Source: Deltaproteobacteria bacterium (lineage in GTDB: Bacteria > Myxococcota > XYA12-FULL-58-9 > JABJBS01). Taken from it: 38,772 nt of DNA. A program made the position numbers and the translations under genes. Shown here in pieces: positions 20,466 to 28,306 of the stretch. The stretch spans positions 1 to 38,772 of the forward strand of contig JABJBS010000192.1 in the NCBI GenBank assembly GCA_018668695.1, read 5' to 3'. The notes under the pieces were generated by a model. The model saw nothing but the letters and a program-made list of their open reading frames with translations. It searched no databases and was not told the DNA's origin. Position 1 is the stretch's first letter, and every line of letters starts with the position of its first letter.

Positions 20466-21497
20466 ATGACAGCAATCAATGCTCCAGAACCTGTCAAGCT
20501 GAAGAAAAAAGACTTTGATGCAGGAATCGATGTGCGATGGTGCCCAGGCTGTGGAGATTACTCCATTCTGGCCAACATCCAGAAATTTCTACCTACTCTA
20601 GGTCGTGCCAAAGAAGAGTTCGCGTTTATCAGTGGCATCGGTTGTTCCAGCCGATTTCCCTATTACATGAACACATATGGCTTCCACAGTATTCATGGTC
20701 GCGCACCTGCCTTTGCAACCGGTTTGAAATCTTACCGGCCAGATCTTAGCGTCTGGGTTGTTACAGGAGATGGAGATGGGTTCTCCATTGGTGGTAATCA
20801 CCTCTTGCATGCCATGCGGCGAAACGTTGACTTGAACATCCTGCTCTTCAACAACCGCATTTACGGATTAACCAAAGGCCAATACTCACCCACGTCCGAA
20901 GTTGGGAAAGTAACGAGTTCCACGCCGATGGGATCTATTGATAGTCCTTTACGCCCGCTCAGTGTCGTTTTAGGAGCAGAGGCTACCTTCGTTGCTCGCG
21001 TCACCGATACCGATGCGAAGCTCATGCAAAATATTCTTCAGCAAGCGTATGAGCATAAGGGAACCAGCTTCATCGAAATCTACCAAAACTGTAACGTCTT
21101 TAACGACGGTGCCTTCGTTAATCTCACCAAAGGTGATGTAAAGCGCGATGCGCAGCTTATTTTAGAAGAAGGCAAGCCGATGATTTTCGGTAAAGAGCGT
21201 AATAAAGGTCTCATTTTTCAGGATGGGAAACCTGCCGTTGCCACGATCGGCGAAAATGGCGTGTCCGAAGATGATATTATTGTTCACAATCCCTCAGACC
21301 CTGATCCAACGCTCGCATTTCGCTTAGCTCGCATGGATCCTCCTGATTTTCCAGTCGCAATGGGTATTTTACGGAAAGTAGAACGACCAACCTACGATGA
21401 TGCCATTACGCAGCAAGTCATCGACGCAAAAAAGGCCTCACCGGATAAAACTATCCATGACCTCTTGCATTCAGGGGACACCTGGGAGGTAAAATAG
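20466..21497 (+). CDS. korB: 2-oxoacid:acceptor oxidoreductase beta subunit (TPP-binding)
   Basis: The 343-residue beta subunit binds thiamine diphosphate and one [4Fe-4S] cluster. WCPGCGDYSI near residues 23-33 holds the CxxC cluster cysteines, and GIGCSSRFPYYMNTYGFHSIHGRAPAFATG is the family core. The TPP motif GDGDGFSIGGNHL begins near residue 102 and ends with NNRIYGLTKGQYSPTS. It pairs with KorA to feed succinyl-CoA into the TCA cycle or, in reverse, to fix CO2. The AAGGA ribosome site precedes the ATG, and the gene ends seven bases before the alpha/beta hydrolase gene. No dedicated ferredoxin gene is adjacent. Confidence 0.94.
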   Translation: MTAINAPEPVKLKKKDFDAGIDVRWCPGCGDYSILANIQKFLPTLGRAKEEFAFISGIGCSSRFPYYMNTYGFHSIHGRAPAFATGLKSYRPDLSVWVVTGDGDGFSIGGNHLLHAMRRNVDLNILLFNNRIYGLTKGQYSPTSEVGKVTSSTPMGSIDSPLRPLSVVLGAEATFVARVTDTDAKLMQNILQQAYEHKGTSFIEIYQNCNVFNDGAFVNLTKGDVKRDAQLILEEGKPMIFGKERNKGLIFQDGKPAVATIGENGVSEDDIIVHNPSDPDPTLAFRLARMDPPDFPVAMGILRKVERPTYDDAITQQVIDAKKASPDKTIHDLLHSGDTWEVK

Positions 21498-21503
21498 AGG
21501 TAG

Positions 21504-22484
21504 ATGTACCGCACCATAACCTCGACCGTTGATTCAGCCAGAGACCTCGCTAAAAAGCTGTGGGCTCCGAAGAATCCTTCCACCTCCAATACCGTGCAAT
21601 GCCTTCACGAAGGTATTCACCCTATGCCAGAAGAAAATGTGATGGGCCCCGGAAGGGACCGCGCATTTAAGCTTCCCCAATACTTCGCGCACATGGGAGA
21701 TACCAAAACCGCATTTTTTGATGCTGGTGAAGGGGAACCTGTCATTTTCATTCATGGGTTGGCCGCAAACCTCACCCACTGGGTTCACATAGCACCTCAC
21801 TTCAGCCGCAGGTTTCGCGTATTGGGAATTGACCTGCCTGGTTGCGGTGAATCGGCCGAACTCAGTAATGGCTTCTCTGTAGACAATTTCCGTGAGCACA
21901 TCATCCGCTGGATGGATTATCTCGAAATAGAAAAAGCGACGATTGTAGGACACTCGTTGGGCGGCATGATTACCACCTCGCTTGCCATTGAACACCCTGA
22001 CCGAATCAAGAGCGCTGTACTCGTCAATCCTGCTGGCGTCCAACCGATGCCACTGCCATTTCGAGTTGGCGGCCAAATTATTCTTCGAGACCAAATCCTT
22101 TCGGTGATTCTACCGCGCGTATGGAAAGGACTTCTCGGCCAAGTTTTTGGCGTTGAGAATAGATTCACAGAAGGATTTTATAAAACTTGCGAAGAAACAT
22201 TCGATGACAACGATGTTTACGGAATAGCAAAAATCATTGCTGGTCTTCGTGATGACATCCTAGAAAAGGACTTCGCTAAGCTACTGGGCGAGATCATGGT
22301 TCCAACCTATCTCGTTTGGGGAGACAAAGACCTCTTGGTTCCAGCTCGTCTCCTGCGACGTGCTGCTAAGAAATTTGCCAGAGTTCACGCTGTGGAAATT
22401 AAAAAATGTGGTCACATGCCCAACATTGAATATCCATTTCGGCTTATTCATACGATTGAGCAGGCTCTTAAAGATTCAGAGTAA
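21504..22484 (+). CDS. Alpha/beta-fold hydrolase
   Basis: A 326-residue serine hydrolase. The oxyanion motif HGLAAN begins at His84, the nucleophile elbow GHSLGG has Ser151, the acid is probably Asp274 (WGDKDLLVP), and the base is His304 (KKCGHMPNIEYP), so the triad is complete. Residues ~170-250 form the lid. Substrate is unknown; the family covers esterases, C-C hydrolases and haloperoxidase-like enzymes. The start at 21504 lies right behind the korB stop with GAGG upstream; an internal ATG at 21624 (MPEENVMGPG), also with an AAGG, would remove a 40-residue basic extension and remains possible. A strong hairpin follows the stop directly. Confidence 0.88.
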   Translation: MYRTITSTVDSARDLAKKLWAPKNPSTSNTVQCLHEGIHPMPEENVMGPGRDRAFKLPQYFAHMGDTKTAFFDAGEGEPVIFIHGLAANLTHWVHIAPHFSRRFRVLGIDLPGCGESAELSNGFSVDNFREHIIRWMDYLEIEKATIVGHSLGGMITTSLAIEHPDRIKSAVLVNPAGVQPMPLPFRVGGQIILRDQILSVILPRVWKGLLGQVFGVENRFTEGFYKTCEETFDDNDVYGIAKIIAGLRDDILEKDFAKLLGEIMVPTYLVWGDKDLLVPARLLRRAAKKFARVHAVEIKKCGHMPNIEYPFRLIHTIEQALKDSE

Positions 22485-22514
22485 GTCCCGATGAGTTGGC
22501 ACTCACCGGGACTC
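22485..22514. terminator. Hairpin between convergent genes
   Basis: A 13-base-pair stem with one mismatch and a TGGC tetraloop begins at the base after the hydrolase stop codon: the arms are AGTCCCGATGAGT and ACTCACCGGGACT. It sits between converging genes and could end transcription in both directions. There is no clear U tract on either strand, so intrinsic termination is likely but not certain. Confidence 0.6.
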
Positions 22515-22531
22515 AATTCACTCAATTCAAA

Positions 22532-23392
22532 CTAGGGACAATTCGGTGTAACCTCACAGACCGGTTGTTCTGAAGTACTTGTACTCAATAAACCTGATAA
22601 CTTTAAGAACGTCGTTGCATCATCATCATCGGTCACTTGAACCCAATCCATTTCAAAACTCTCTAGATTTGCATCAAACACAAAGTTGCCCAAATCCAAA
22701 TCCTGAACCGAATTGCGCTCTTCGGCCACACCCTCTTCCATACCAATGATGCCGCAAATCAACGAACCGGCATTACAAGTTACTGTTCCCTCGCTGGTGT
22801 AATCCTTTAGAACCGATGACCAGATAAGGCTTGTCCCGCTCAGGGAACCCACGGCAGCACCACATGCTTCAGGGCCTGCAGATGTTTCCATCGCAGTATC
22901 AACATCACTTACACTGAACTCTACCGTATTGGAGTACTCTAGAAGTGTTACTGACCCCAGCTGAGCTGCACCGTTGATTGCATCAAAGCGTAGCACGGCC
23001 CGGCCAGGACCAATCTCTTCTTCCGCTGTTTGCGCAAGACCAGACTTAGGGTCTACTCGAAAACGGCTACCACTTAAGTCAAACGTCATGACAAGAGAAT
23101 CGTTACAGCTCGAAGTATCCTCCGCACTGCCGTCAGAGCCATCTTGGTTATCGTCCAGATCACTTGTATCTGTGTCACCCTCGGCTTCACCGGAGTCCTC
23201 TGCCGACCCTTCTTGTTCTGTATTCTCACCCGTTGAGTTGTCAGCCGAGTCATCTCCTACTTCTGATGCTCCTTCGACATCCTCGCTCGGTGTAGTTTCA
23301 GTCCCACCGCACCCCCACAATAAACCTGAGCACAATATAAGCCCTACACAAGACAAACCTATCCACCTGTTAAATTGATTTAACATACCCAT
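22532..23392 (-). CDS. Hypothetical lipoprotein with acidic Ser/Asp/Glu-rich linker
   Basis: The 286-residue product has a type II signal peptide with a lipobox (LLWGC, cysteine near residue 28), followed by a low-complexity acidic tether of roughly 65 residues rich in D, E, S, T and G. The globular remainder (from ~residue 95) contains paired cysteines (CNDSL, EACGAA, VTCNAGSLICG, QPVCEVTPNC) that probably form disulfides in the periplasm or on the cell surface. No family is recognised. AAGGAAG lies immediately upstream of two possible ATG codons six bases apart; either is feasible. Acidic tethers after the lipobox are common in surface lipoproteins of Myxococcota-like bacteria. Confidence 0.78.
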   Translation of the reverse strand: MGMLNQFNRWIGLSCVGLILCSGLLWGCGGTETTPSEDVEGASEVGDDSADNSTGENTEQEGSAEDSGEAEGDTDTSDLDDNQDGSDGSAEDTSSCNDSLVMTFDLSGSRFRVDPKSGLAQTAEEEIGPGRAVLRFDAINGAAQLGSVTLLEYSNTVEFSVSDVDTAMETSAGPEACGAAVGSLSGTSLIWSSVLKDYTSEGTVTCNAGSLICGIIGMEEGVAEERNSVQDLDLGNFVFDANLESFEMDWVQVTDDDDATTFLKLSGLLSTSTSEQPVCEVTPNCP

Positions 23393-23420
23393 TCTTCCTT
23401 CTGTTTTTAACGAAACTGTT

Positions 23421-24086
23421 TCAATCTAAAAAAACGACGTTATTCGCAATATCATTGCGTGATTGAACGGTACGGTTGGCTGGCACTTCATGATCTTCGT
23501 ATCCAAATGCGACACCACATAGAATTCGTAAGTCTTTTCGAATTCCCAGTTCGCGTCGAACGATGTCCGGATAGTGACGCATACTCGCTTGCGCACAACT
23601 CCCTATCCCCCGGGAGTGCAAAGCTAGCATCATCGTCTGGACATACATTCCAACATCCAAGGCTACGCCGATGCCGAAGTGTTCCTCCATACAAACAATA
23701 GCTATCTGTGGGGCATCAAAGAATTCGAAATTTCTTCTGAGCCCGTGAAACCTCCCTGCGTGGTCGTCCCGCTTAACGCCCATGTGACCATACAACTCTG
23801 CTGCGCATTCGATCTGTCGTTTTTTGTAATCACCGGAGAAAACATCGATGGGGTCTTCAGGGTTGCCAAAGTTACCCGCATCCAGCTCAGCACACATCTC
23901 TTGGCTTAAGCGGTCGCGAGTATCGCCTTTTGCAACAAAAACTTTCCACGGTTGAACGTTGCAGTTTGATGGTGCTTGCTGAGCCAAGCCCAATACTTCT
24001 AAGAGAGTTGATTCAGGAACTGTCTTCGTCGGTATAAAGCCGCGTATCGAACGCCGTTCCCGAATGCTTTTATCTAAATCATGCAT
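23421..24086 (-). CDS. Nitroreductase family flavoprotein
   Basis: A 221-residue FMN-dependent oxidoreductase. The N terminus (SIRERRSIRGF) holds the basic FMN-phosphate-binding residues of the family; AQQAPSNCNVQPWKVFVAKG and the C-terminal GIGSCAQASMRHYPDIVRRELG plus LCGVAFGYED complete the fold. Such enzymes reduce nitroaromatics, quinones or enones with NAD(P)H; the physiological substrate cannot be predicted. Length and motif order are normal. It lies on the same strand as the lipoprotein downstream (28-base gap) and the EEP-type lipoprotein upstream (74-base gap). Confidence 0.92.
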   Translation of the reverse strand: MHDLDKSIRERRSIRGFIPTKTVPESTLLEVLGLAQQAPSNCNVQPWKVFVAKGDTRDRLSQEMCAELDAGNFGNPEDPIDVFSGDYKKRQIECAAELYGHMGVKRDDHAGRFHGLRRNFEFFDAPQIAIVCMEEHFGIGVALDVGMYVQTMMLALHSRGIGSCAQASMRHYPDIVRRELGIRKDLRILCGVAFGYEDHEVPANRTVQSRNDIANNVVFLD

Positions 24087-24160
24087 GACTGCTCTATAAC
24101 CTGGGGCTACCAGGGATGGAACAGAGCAACTCTCTGGACTGTGGTCGTCTTAAAAAGAGA

Positions 24161-25231
24161 TTACCAAACGACAGTACTCCACACAGGGTAGTGGTCGCTC
24201 AGTCCCTTACAATCGTCAGCGTGGCAAACCACTGAATTCGTGAAAGAAATCCCTTTACCGAGAATCAAATCAATAATGGGCTGGGAGTTTAATTCTCCAT
24301 CGCATGTATAGCGAATTTCATAGTCCAACGAGCTGTGGGCATCGGTGTAACCATTTGTCAGAAACGAACCTATCACATCATCCGTTTGCACGCCGGCTTC
24401 AACATCAGCGGCATAGAAAAACGCATTCGTATCCCCACCGATCACAACGGGGTGCGTATATTCACGGGCGTGTTCTACAATTTCTGTTGCCTGCGACTCC
24501 CGTACATCGGCTGATCCAAAATCGGACGAGAAATGCAAGGAGTAGAGATGTAGATAGTTATCGTTAACTTTGGCATCCGCAAAAACAGTCACTCGGCCGC
24601 CGAGGCGAGTTCCAAATCCTCCCTCACCTCTTTGCTCAACTGGCGTGTACCAACTCACATTGTCTTCATGACGAAATGCACCGGCATTGCCCAATGGGTA
24701 CCGCGACAACACGGCGTTTCCGTGCTCGCATGCTTGGTAGGTAGAGGGAGCTCCATTAACGTCACCTGATACCTCGACGAATTCAGTTGCATAAACCATA
24801 TGCATACCCAGCCGCTGAGCATATTCGCGCGCCGTATGGCGATAGCCCGTTCGCGCACAGCCCCGGTCCGCCTCACTCATCAAGATGATATCGGGCGTTG
24901 GAACCAGCGTGTCCGCAAGCAATAAGTCTATCTGCTCAGTCAGATTATAACCTCGCTCGATATTGTACGTCAGAATAATTGGCTCATCGCGGCCAGTCGT
25001 TGTGACCTCTGGATTCACCCAGGTTTCGACTTCACATGGAATAAAGACTGGATCCACGGCCGCATCAGGATCGGCTGAGTCCGAACAAAGTCGGTGGGTC
25101 GAAACATCAAATTCAGCTTGTGCCTCAATAGGCGTGAAAACATAGATTGGCGATTCGTACTCTTGAGCTTCCGGCGCCTCATTACAGCCCAAAAACACGG
25201 AGAATACGAACAATAGTACTGCCTTATACAC
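24161..25231 (-). CDS. Endonuclease/exonuclease/phosphatase-superfamily lipoprotein
   Basis: The 356-residue protein starts with GTG (AGGGG six bases upstream). Its leader MYKAVLLFVFSVFLGC ends in a lipobox, so it is probably lipid-anchored outside the inner membrane. The rest is an EEP (DNase I/phosphoesterase) domain with metal and catalytic motifs in order: TYNIERG (~residue 88), SEAD (~119), HGNAVLSRYP (~173), LHFSSDFG, GGDTNAF (Asp/Asn pair, ~244), DLILG and the terminal SDHYPVW with the catalytic histidine. The active site appears intact. Substrate could be extracellular nucleic acid, phospholipid or sugar phosphate. An out-of-frame ATG five bases upstream of the GTG opens a short competing frame. 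Confidence 0.88.
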   Translation of the reverse strand: MYKAVLLFVFSVFLGCNEAPEAQEYESPIYVFTPIEAQAEFDVSTHRLCSDSADPDAAVDPVFIPCEVETWVNPEVTTTGRDEPIILTYNIERGYNLTEQIDLLLADTLVPTPDIILMSEADRGCARTGYRHTAREYAQRLGMHMVYATEFVEVSGDVNGAPSTYQACEHGNAVLSRYPLGNAGAFRHEDNVSWYTPVEQRGEGGFGTRLGGRVTVFADAKVNDNYLHLYSLHFSSDFGSADVRESQATEIVEHAREYTHPVVIGGDTNAFFYAADVEAGVQTDDVIGSFLTNGYTDAHSSLDYEIRYTCDGELNSQPIIDLILGKGISFTNSVVCHADDCKGLSDHYPVWSTVVW

Positions 25232-25342
25232 GCCATTCCCCTAGTCTGCTCTCGTTATGAGGTAATATCCCCTCATACAGCCAGTTGCGATTTTACATCG
25301 TTCCCTGAGCGTAGTAGAGCAGGTGCATCACGAGGAGTAAAC

Positions 25343-26101
25343 ATGTCTGAAATACTGTACGAAGAACTCGATCACGGCGTTGGCCGACTCATCCTGAACA
25401 GCGGTTCCGGTAACCCCATTACGCCGTCGCTCCTAGAAACGCTTAACAGCGAATTGGAGCGAATCGCTAAAGATGCCCCGCGCTGTCTGGTGATTGATGG
25501 TGGTGAAGGTTCTATTTTCTCAGGAGGCTTCGCCCTGCCTGTCATCGCAGATTGGGACCGTGAGGAAATCCGAGCGTTCTTTGGTACATTTTTAGATGCC
25601 ATATACAAAATTATGCTCATGCCCTGCTCTACAGTAGCAGCTATCAATGGCCACACGATTGCTGGCGGATTCATTCTTTCACTGGCGACAGACTTACGAA
25701 TCGTTAAAAGCGGTAAGCTCAAACTTGGCTTAAGCGAAGTCGACTTAGGTGTATGCGTTCCTGCTGGACCTCAAGTTCTTTTAGCGGCTCGTACCAGTGA
25801 AGCGCACGCACTGCGTGTTGGTATGCTTGGCCATCTCTTTAATGGTGAAGAAGCTCTTCGAATTGGTTATGCAGCCGACTGTGTAGAAGATGCTCGTGCG
25901 GGAGCTGTTGACTACGCAACGCGTATTGCTAAAAAGCCTGGGCACGGATCCAGTGAAACCAGCCGTTTCTACAGCGAAGGCTTGGTTGAACGTGTAAAAT
26001 CGGCCGATGCACAATATATGGAACCCTTTCTCGATTCGTGGTTTTCTGAAGATGGCCAGAAATGCATCAAGGGTCTCGCAGCGAAACTATCCGGTAAGTA
26101 A
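25343..26101 (+). CDS. Enoyl-CoA hydratase/isomerase (crotonase) family protein
   Basis: A 252-residue crotonase-fold protein. The oxyanion-hole segments are FSGGFALPVIADW (~residue 55) and NGHTIAGGFILSLATDLRI (~97). Compared with classical enoyl-CoA hydratase, the glutamate of the GGGCE motif is replaced by isoleucine, whereas the second catalytic glutamate is retained (LSEVDLG, ~134). One-glutamate members are typically delta3-delta2 enoyl-CoA isomerases or other crotonase enzymes, so hydratase activity should not be assumed. GAGGAG lies upstream of the ATG. A HEAT-like gene follows after 21 bases, probably in the same transcript. Confidence 0.88.
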   Translation: MSEILYEELDHGVGRLILNSGSGNPITPSLLETLNSELERIAKDAPRCLVIDGGEGSIFSGGFALPVIADWDREEIRAFFGTFLDAIYKIMLMPCSTVAAINGHTIAGGFILSLATDLRIVKSGKLKLGLSEVDLGVCVPAGPQVLLAARTSEAHALRVGMLGHLFNGEEALRIGYAADCVEDARAGAVDYATRIAKKPGHGSSETSRFYSEGLVERVKSADAQYMEPFLDSWFSEDGQKCIKGLAAKLSGK

Positions 26102-26122
26102 GCCCTAAAACGGACGGCCTCT

Positions 26123-27250
26123 ATGACAAGTCGTTTTTCATTCGGGCTAGTATTTTTTATACTGCTACTGCCCTCTGTCTCTTATTCCCATGCAGAGTTA
26201 GGAACGGGCTTTGAACGGCCTCGCTCCGCACTTGAGCGCGCCGCGCATACCGAGGCGCTGGTGGTGGCAAAGGTCATTCAGGCCACGCAGCCCATGGCGC
26301 TGGCGAACCATGTTCCGCAGTCAACGCTTGCCTTTAAGGTTGAAATCTTACGAGTCATTGCAGGCAGCCTGAAGCCGACCCAGCTTAAGGTTATGCAGCT
26401 TGGGAAAAAGCAACTGGCCTACCCCGCGGGCAGAACCATTTTGCTCTCAATCAACCGCACTGCCCATTTTGTAGCAGCCAATGTTCCGCGTCCGGCCGAG
26501 CTTCCACCGCCCGAAAACGCTCCCGCTTGGTTTACAGAACAAACCCAGGCAGAGACCGTTGAAATCGATGATGTATCCATTGATTTACTAAGCGATTATA
26601 TCAAGAAAATTTTACCGTTTGAAAAACTCGACGATCCGCTGGAAAGGACAGCAGGTATTTTCAGAGTCTGTTTCGAACAGCTTAAAAATCGGCGACTGCA
26701 CCCCTTGATGAGCTTTGAAGTTATCCGGGACCTTTTGATCGCAAGCCTCGATGCCAAGCCAACGATCACTCAAGAAGATGCACATGCACTCTTTGAACTC
26801 AGTAAGAATACCGGTCACGACTTCCGTTCACGTCACGGTGCACTCATTCTCATGTTTAAAGCGCCCTCACCGGTGTGGCGGCCAATCGCTCATGAACTAC
26901 TCAAGACGCCCATGGATCCTCGACTGCATGGTATTGCCGCCGGTCAGATAGCTCGCCAACCCATCGATGTTGATGCTGCTCTTTTAATACTGATGCTCAA
27001 CCATCAAGACGAATACGTGATTCGCAGTGCTGCGGTTGGGCTCGGTAAACTAAAGCACCATGAAGCAATTTCGGATTTTGATAGAATTTCTCAGAATGCG
27101 AACGAAGAAATCGCTCGTACACTGGTCTCATCGCTAGGCTTGATGAACAATGAGGCAGCGGTGACCTTGCTCAACCGTTGGGCACAAAGTCACCCTCTGG
27201 CCTACGTTCAGGCATTTGCAGCGAGGCAACTTGTTAGGATGCGTCGCTAA
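26123..27250 (+). CDS. Exported HEAT-repeat-like protein (375 aa)
   Basis: A Sec signal peptide is evident (MTSRFSFGLVFFILLLPSVSYSHA, cleavage likely near residue 24). Residues ~40-120 form a small beta domain (ALVVAKVIQATQP, AFKVEILRVIAGSL, LKVMQLG, GRTILLSINRT) that resembles OB-like periplasmic modules. From ~residue 180 the chain is a series of helical pairs; the units after ~290 (VDAALLILMLNHQDEYVIRSAAVGLGKLK, EEIARTLVSSLGLM, YVQAFAARQLVRM) have HEAT/PBS-lyase-like spacing. It is probably a periplasmic scaffold for protein contacts. The exact function is unknown. It closely follows the crotonase gene. Confidence 0.75.
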   Translation: MTSRFSFGLVFFILLLPSVSYSHAELGTGFERPRSALERAAHTEALVVAKVIQATQPMALANHVPQSTLAFKVEILRVIAGSLKPTQLKVMQLGKKQLAYPAGRTILLSINRTAHFVAANVPRPAELPPPENAPAWFTEQTQAETVEIDDVSIDLLSDYIKKILPFEKLDDPLERTAGIFRVCFEQLKNRRLHPLMSFEVIRDLLIASLDAKPTITQEDAHALFELSKNTGHDFRSRHGALILMFKAPSPVWRPIAHELLKTPMDPRLHGIAAGQIARQPIDVDAALLILMLNHQDEYVIRSAAVGLGKLKHHEAISDFDRISQNANEEIARTLVSSLGLMNNEAAVTLLNRWAQSHPLAYVQAFAARQLVRMRR

Positions 27251-27267
27251 CTCAACACCTAAGACAA

Positions 27268-27717
27268 TCAGTGACTGCGCACACACCGGGTATACTGCGT
27301 AGAAGCTTTGTCGTAATTGTTCAAGCTACCATTTCGGAAGTTGATACCCCACGCAAAGCCTTCGCTCTCGGATGATGTTGAGGCCGACCAGAAATAAACC
27401 GCGGGCATCTCTGGAAAATCAGATGCTGGGTTATTCAAGCGATACTTCACGATGGTCATCAACTCTTTACGTGTTGGCAATCGCCAGTCTTTGTTACCAC
27501 CCAGGCCCAAACTGCCGCAGTGGTCGGTTGCCTGAGTCCAGTTAAGCGCCTTCTCGAAAGTTTTTTGCCAGTCGAGCTTGCTGCCTTCATCAGACACGAT
27601 TTCTTTACCCTCAGACCCCGAGATTTTATAAGCGCCCGGTTTTTCTACTGCCATTGCGTCAAAGCCAACCATAGAGATTAGGAGAGCTATCGCCAGAAGC
27701 CAATTCGAATTTTTCAT
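27268..27717 (-). CDS. DUF1566 (Lcl C-terminal domain) exported protein
   Basis: A 149-residue protein with a Sec signal peptide (MKNSNWLLAIALLISMVGFDAMA). The mature part is a DUF1566/Lcl_C domain: LDWQKTFEKALNWTQATDHCGSLG, then the hallmark DWRLPTRKELMTIV, YFWSAST and FRNGSLNNYDK, ending in a cysteine (YTRCVRSH) that may pair with the CGSLG cysteine. This domain is found in adhesins and fimbriae-associated or surface proteins. GGAGGT lies eight bases before the ATG. It is divergent from the CheX-like gene across 138 bases and converges closely (17 bases) on the HEAT-like gene. Confidence 0.85.
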   Translation of the reverse strand: MKNSNWLLAIALLISMVGFDAMAVEKPGAYKISGSEGKEIVSDEGSKLDWQKTFEKALNWTQATDHCGSLGLGGNKDWRLPTRKELMTIVKYRLNNPASDFPEMPAVYFWSASTSSESEGFAWGINFRNGSLNNYDKASTQYTRCVRSH

Positions 27718-27837
27718 AGGTATACACCTCCCTAGTCAAAGGATAGGGAATTGTTTAGGTCGCCTCAAGTGCAAGAATGCAGAGCGTAAAATAGAAATTT
27801 CTGGAGATGGGCCGAAAATATGATACTTTTTTGGTAA

Positions 27838-27851
27838 TTCTTTCGAAAGAA
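27838..27851. promoter_or_regulatory. Perfect 14-bp palindrome before the CheX-like gene
   Basis: TTCTTTCGAAAGAA is a perfect inverted repeat ending four bases before ATG 27856 and overlapping the region where a ribosome site would lie. It could be an operator. A few perfect 14-bp palindromes are expected by chance in a window this size, so only its position makes it notable. Confidence 0.3.
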
Positions 27852-27855
27852 CGTC

Positions 27856-28305
27856 ATGGAATCTACCAGAGACAAATTAGAATTGGTTACAGCAAACCTC
27901 TTCGAAGCCGTTTTGGAACTCTATGCTAACCCCTGTTCAGAGCCAACTAGCTCTGTAGACTCAAGTTTTACGACCTCAAGTGTTCAAATCACCGGTCATT
28001 GGCAAGGTGTGGTCTCGCTTACCGTACCCAACCGTTTTGCCAGCCTTTGTTCGTCCCGTATGTTTGCGATTGAGCCCAGCGAAGTAACGCTTGAGCACAT
28101 TGAAGATGCAATGGGTGAATTAGCCAATATTACCGCGGGAAGCTTCAAATCAATGCTCGAGGGCAGCTGCCAGCTGGGATTGCCAGTGGTAACCCATGGA
28201 TCGAACTATTCGGTTAGATTTCCAGGAGCATCTGTAGATTGCCGAGTAGACTTCGTCTGCGAAGAGATGCCGTTTTTTGTGACGCTTTTAGTGCGAAGCA
28301 CCTAA
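27856..28305 (+). CDS. Stand-alone CheX-like chemotaxis phosphatase domain protein
   Basis: The 149-residue protein resembles the CheX/CheC/FliY fold. The signature helix IEDAMGELANITAG contains the catalytic ExxN pair, Glu88 and Asn91, used to dephosphorylate CheY-like response regulators. A first strand pair (SVQITGHWQGVVSLTVP) and terminal strands (SVDCRVDFVCEEMPFFVTLLV) complete the domain. No receiver or other chemotaxis gene is nearby, so its partner must be encoded elsewhere. The stop codon lies one base from that of the convergent purF. Family call is good; exact role (chemotaxis, motility or another two-component system) is inferred. Confidence 0.8.
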   Translation: MESTRDKLELVTANLFEAVLELYANPCSEPTSSVDSSFTTSSVQITGHWQGVVSLTVPNRFASLCSSRMFAIEPSEVTLEHIEDAMGELANITAGSFKSMLEGSCQLGLPVVTHGSNYSVRFPGASVDCRVDFVCEEMPFFVTLLVRST

Positions 28306-28306
28306 T

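Noticed and set aside
27815-27826. The 12-mer AAAATATGATAC is shared by the regions before the CheX-like gene and the DISM-like gene (38449-38460), suggesting co-regulation.
   Set aside because: Dozens of shared 12-mers are expected by chance in a window of this length, and the distances to the start codons differ.
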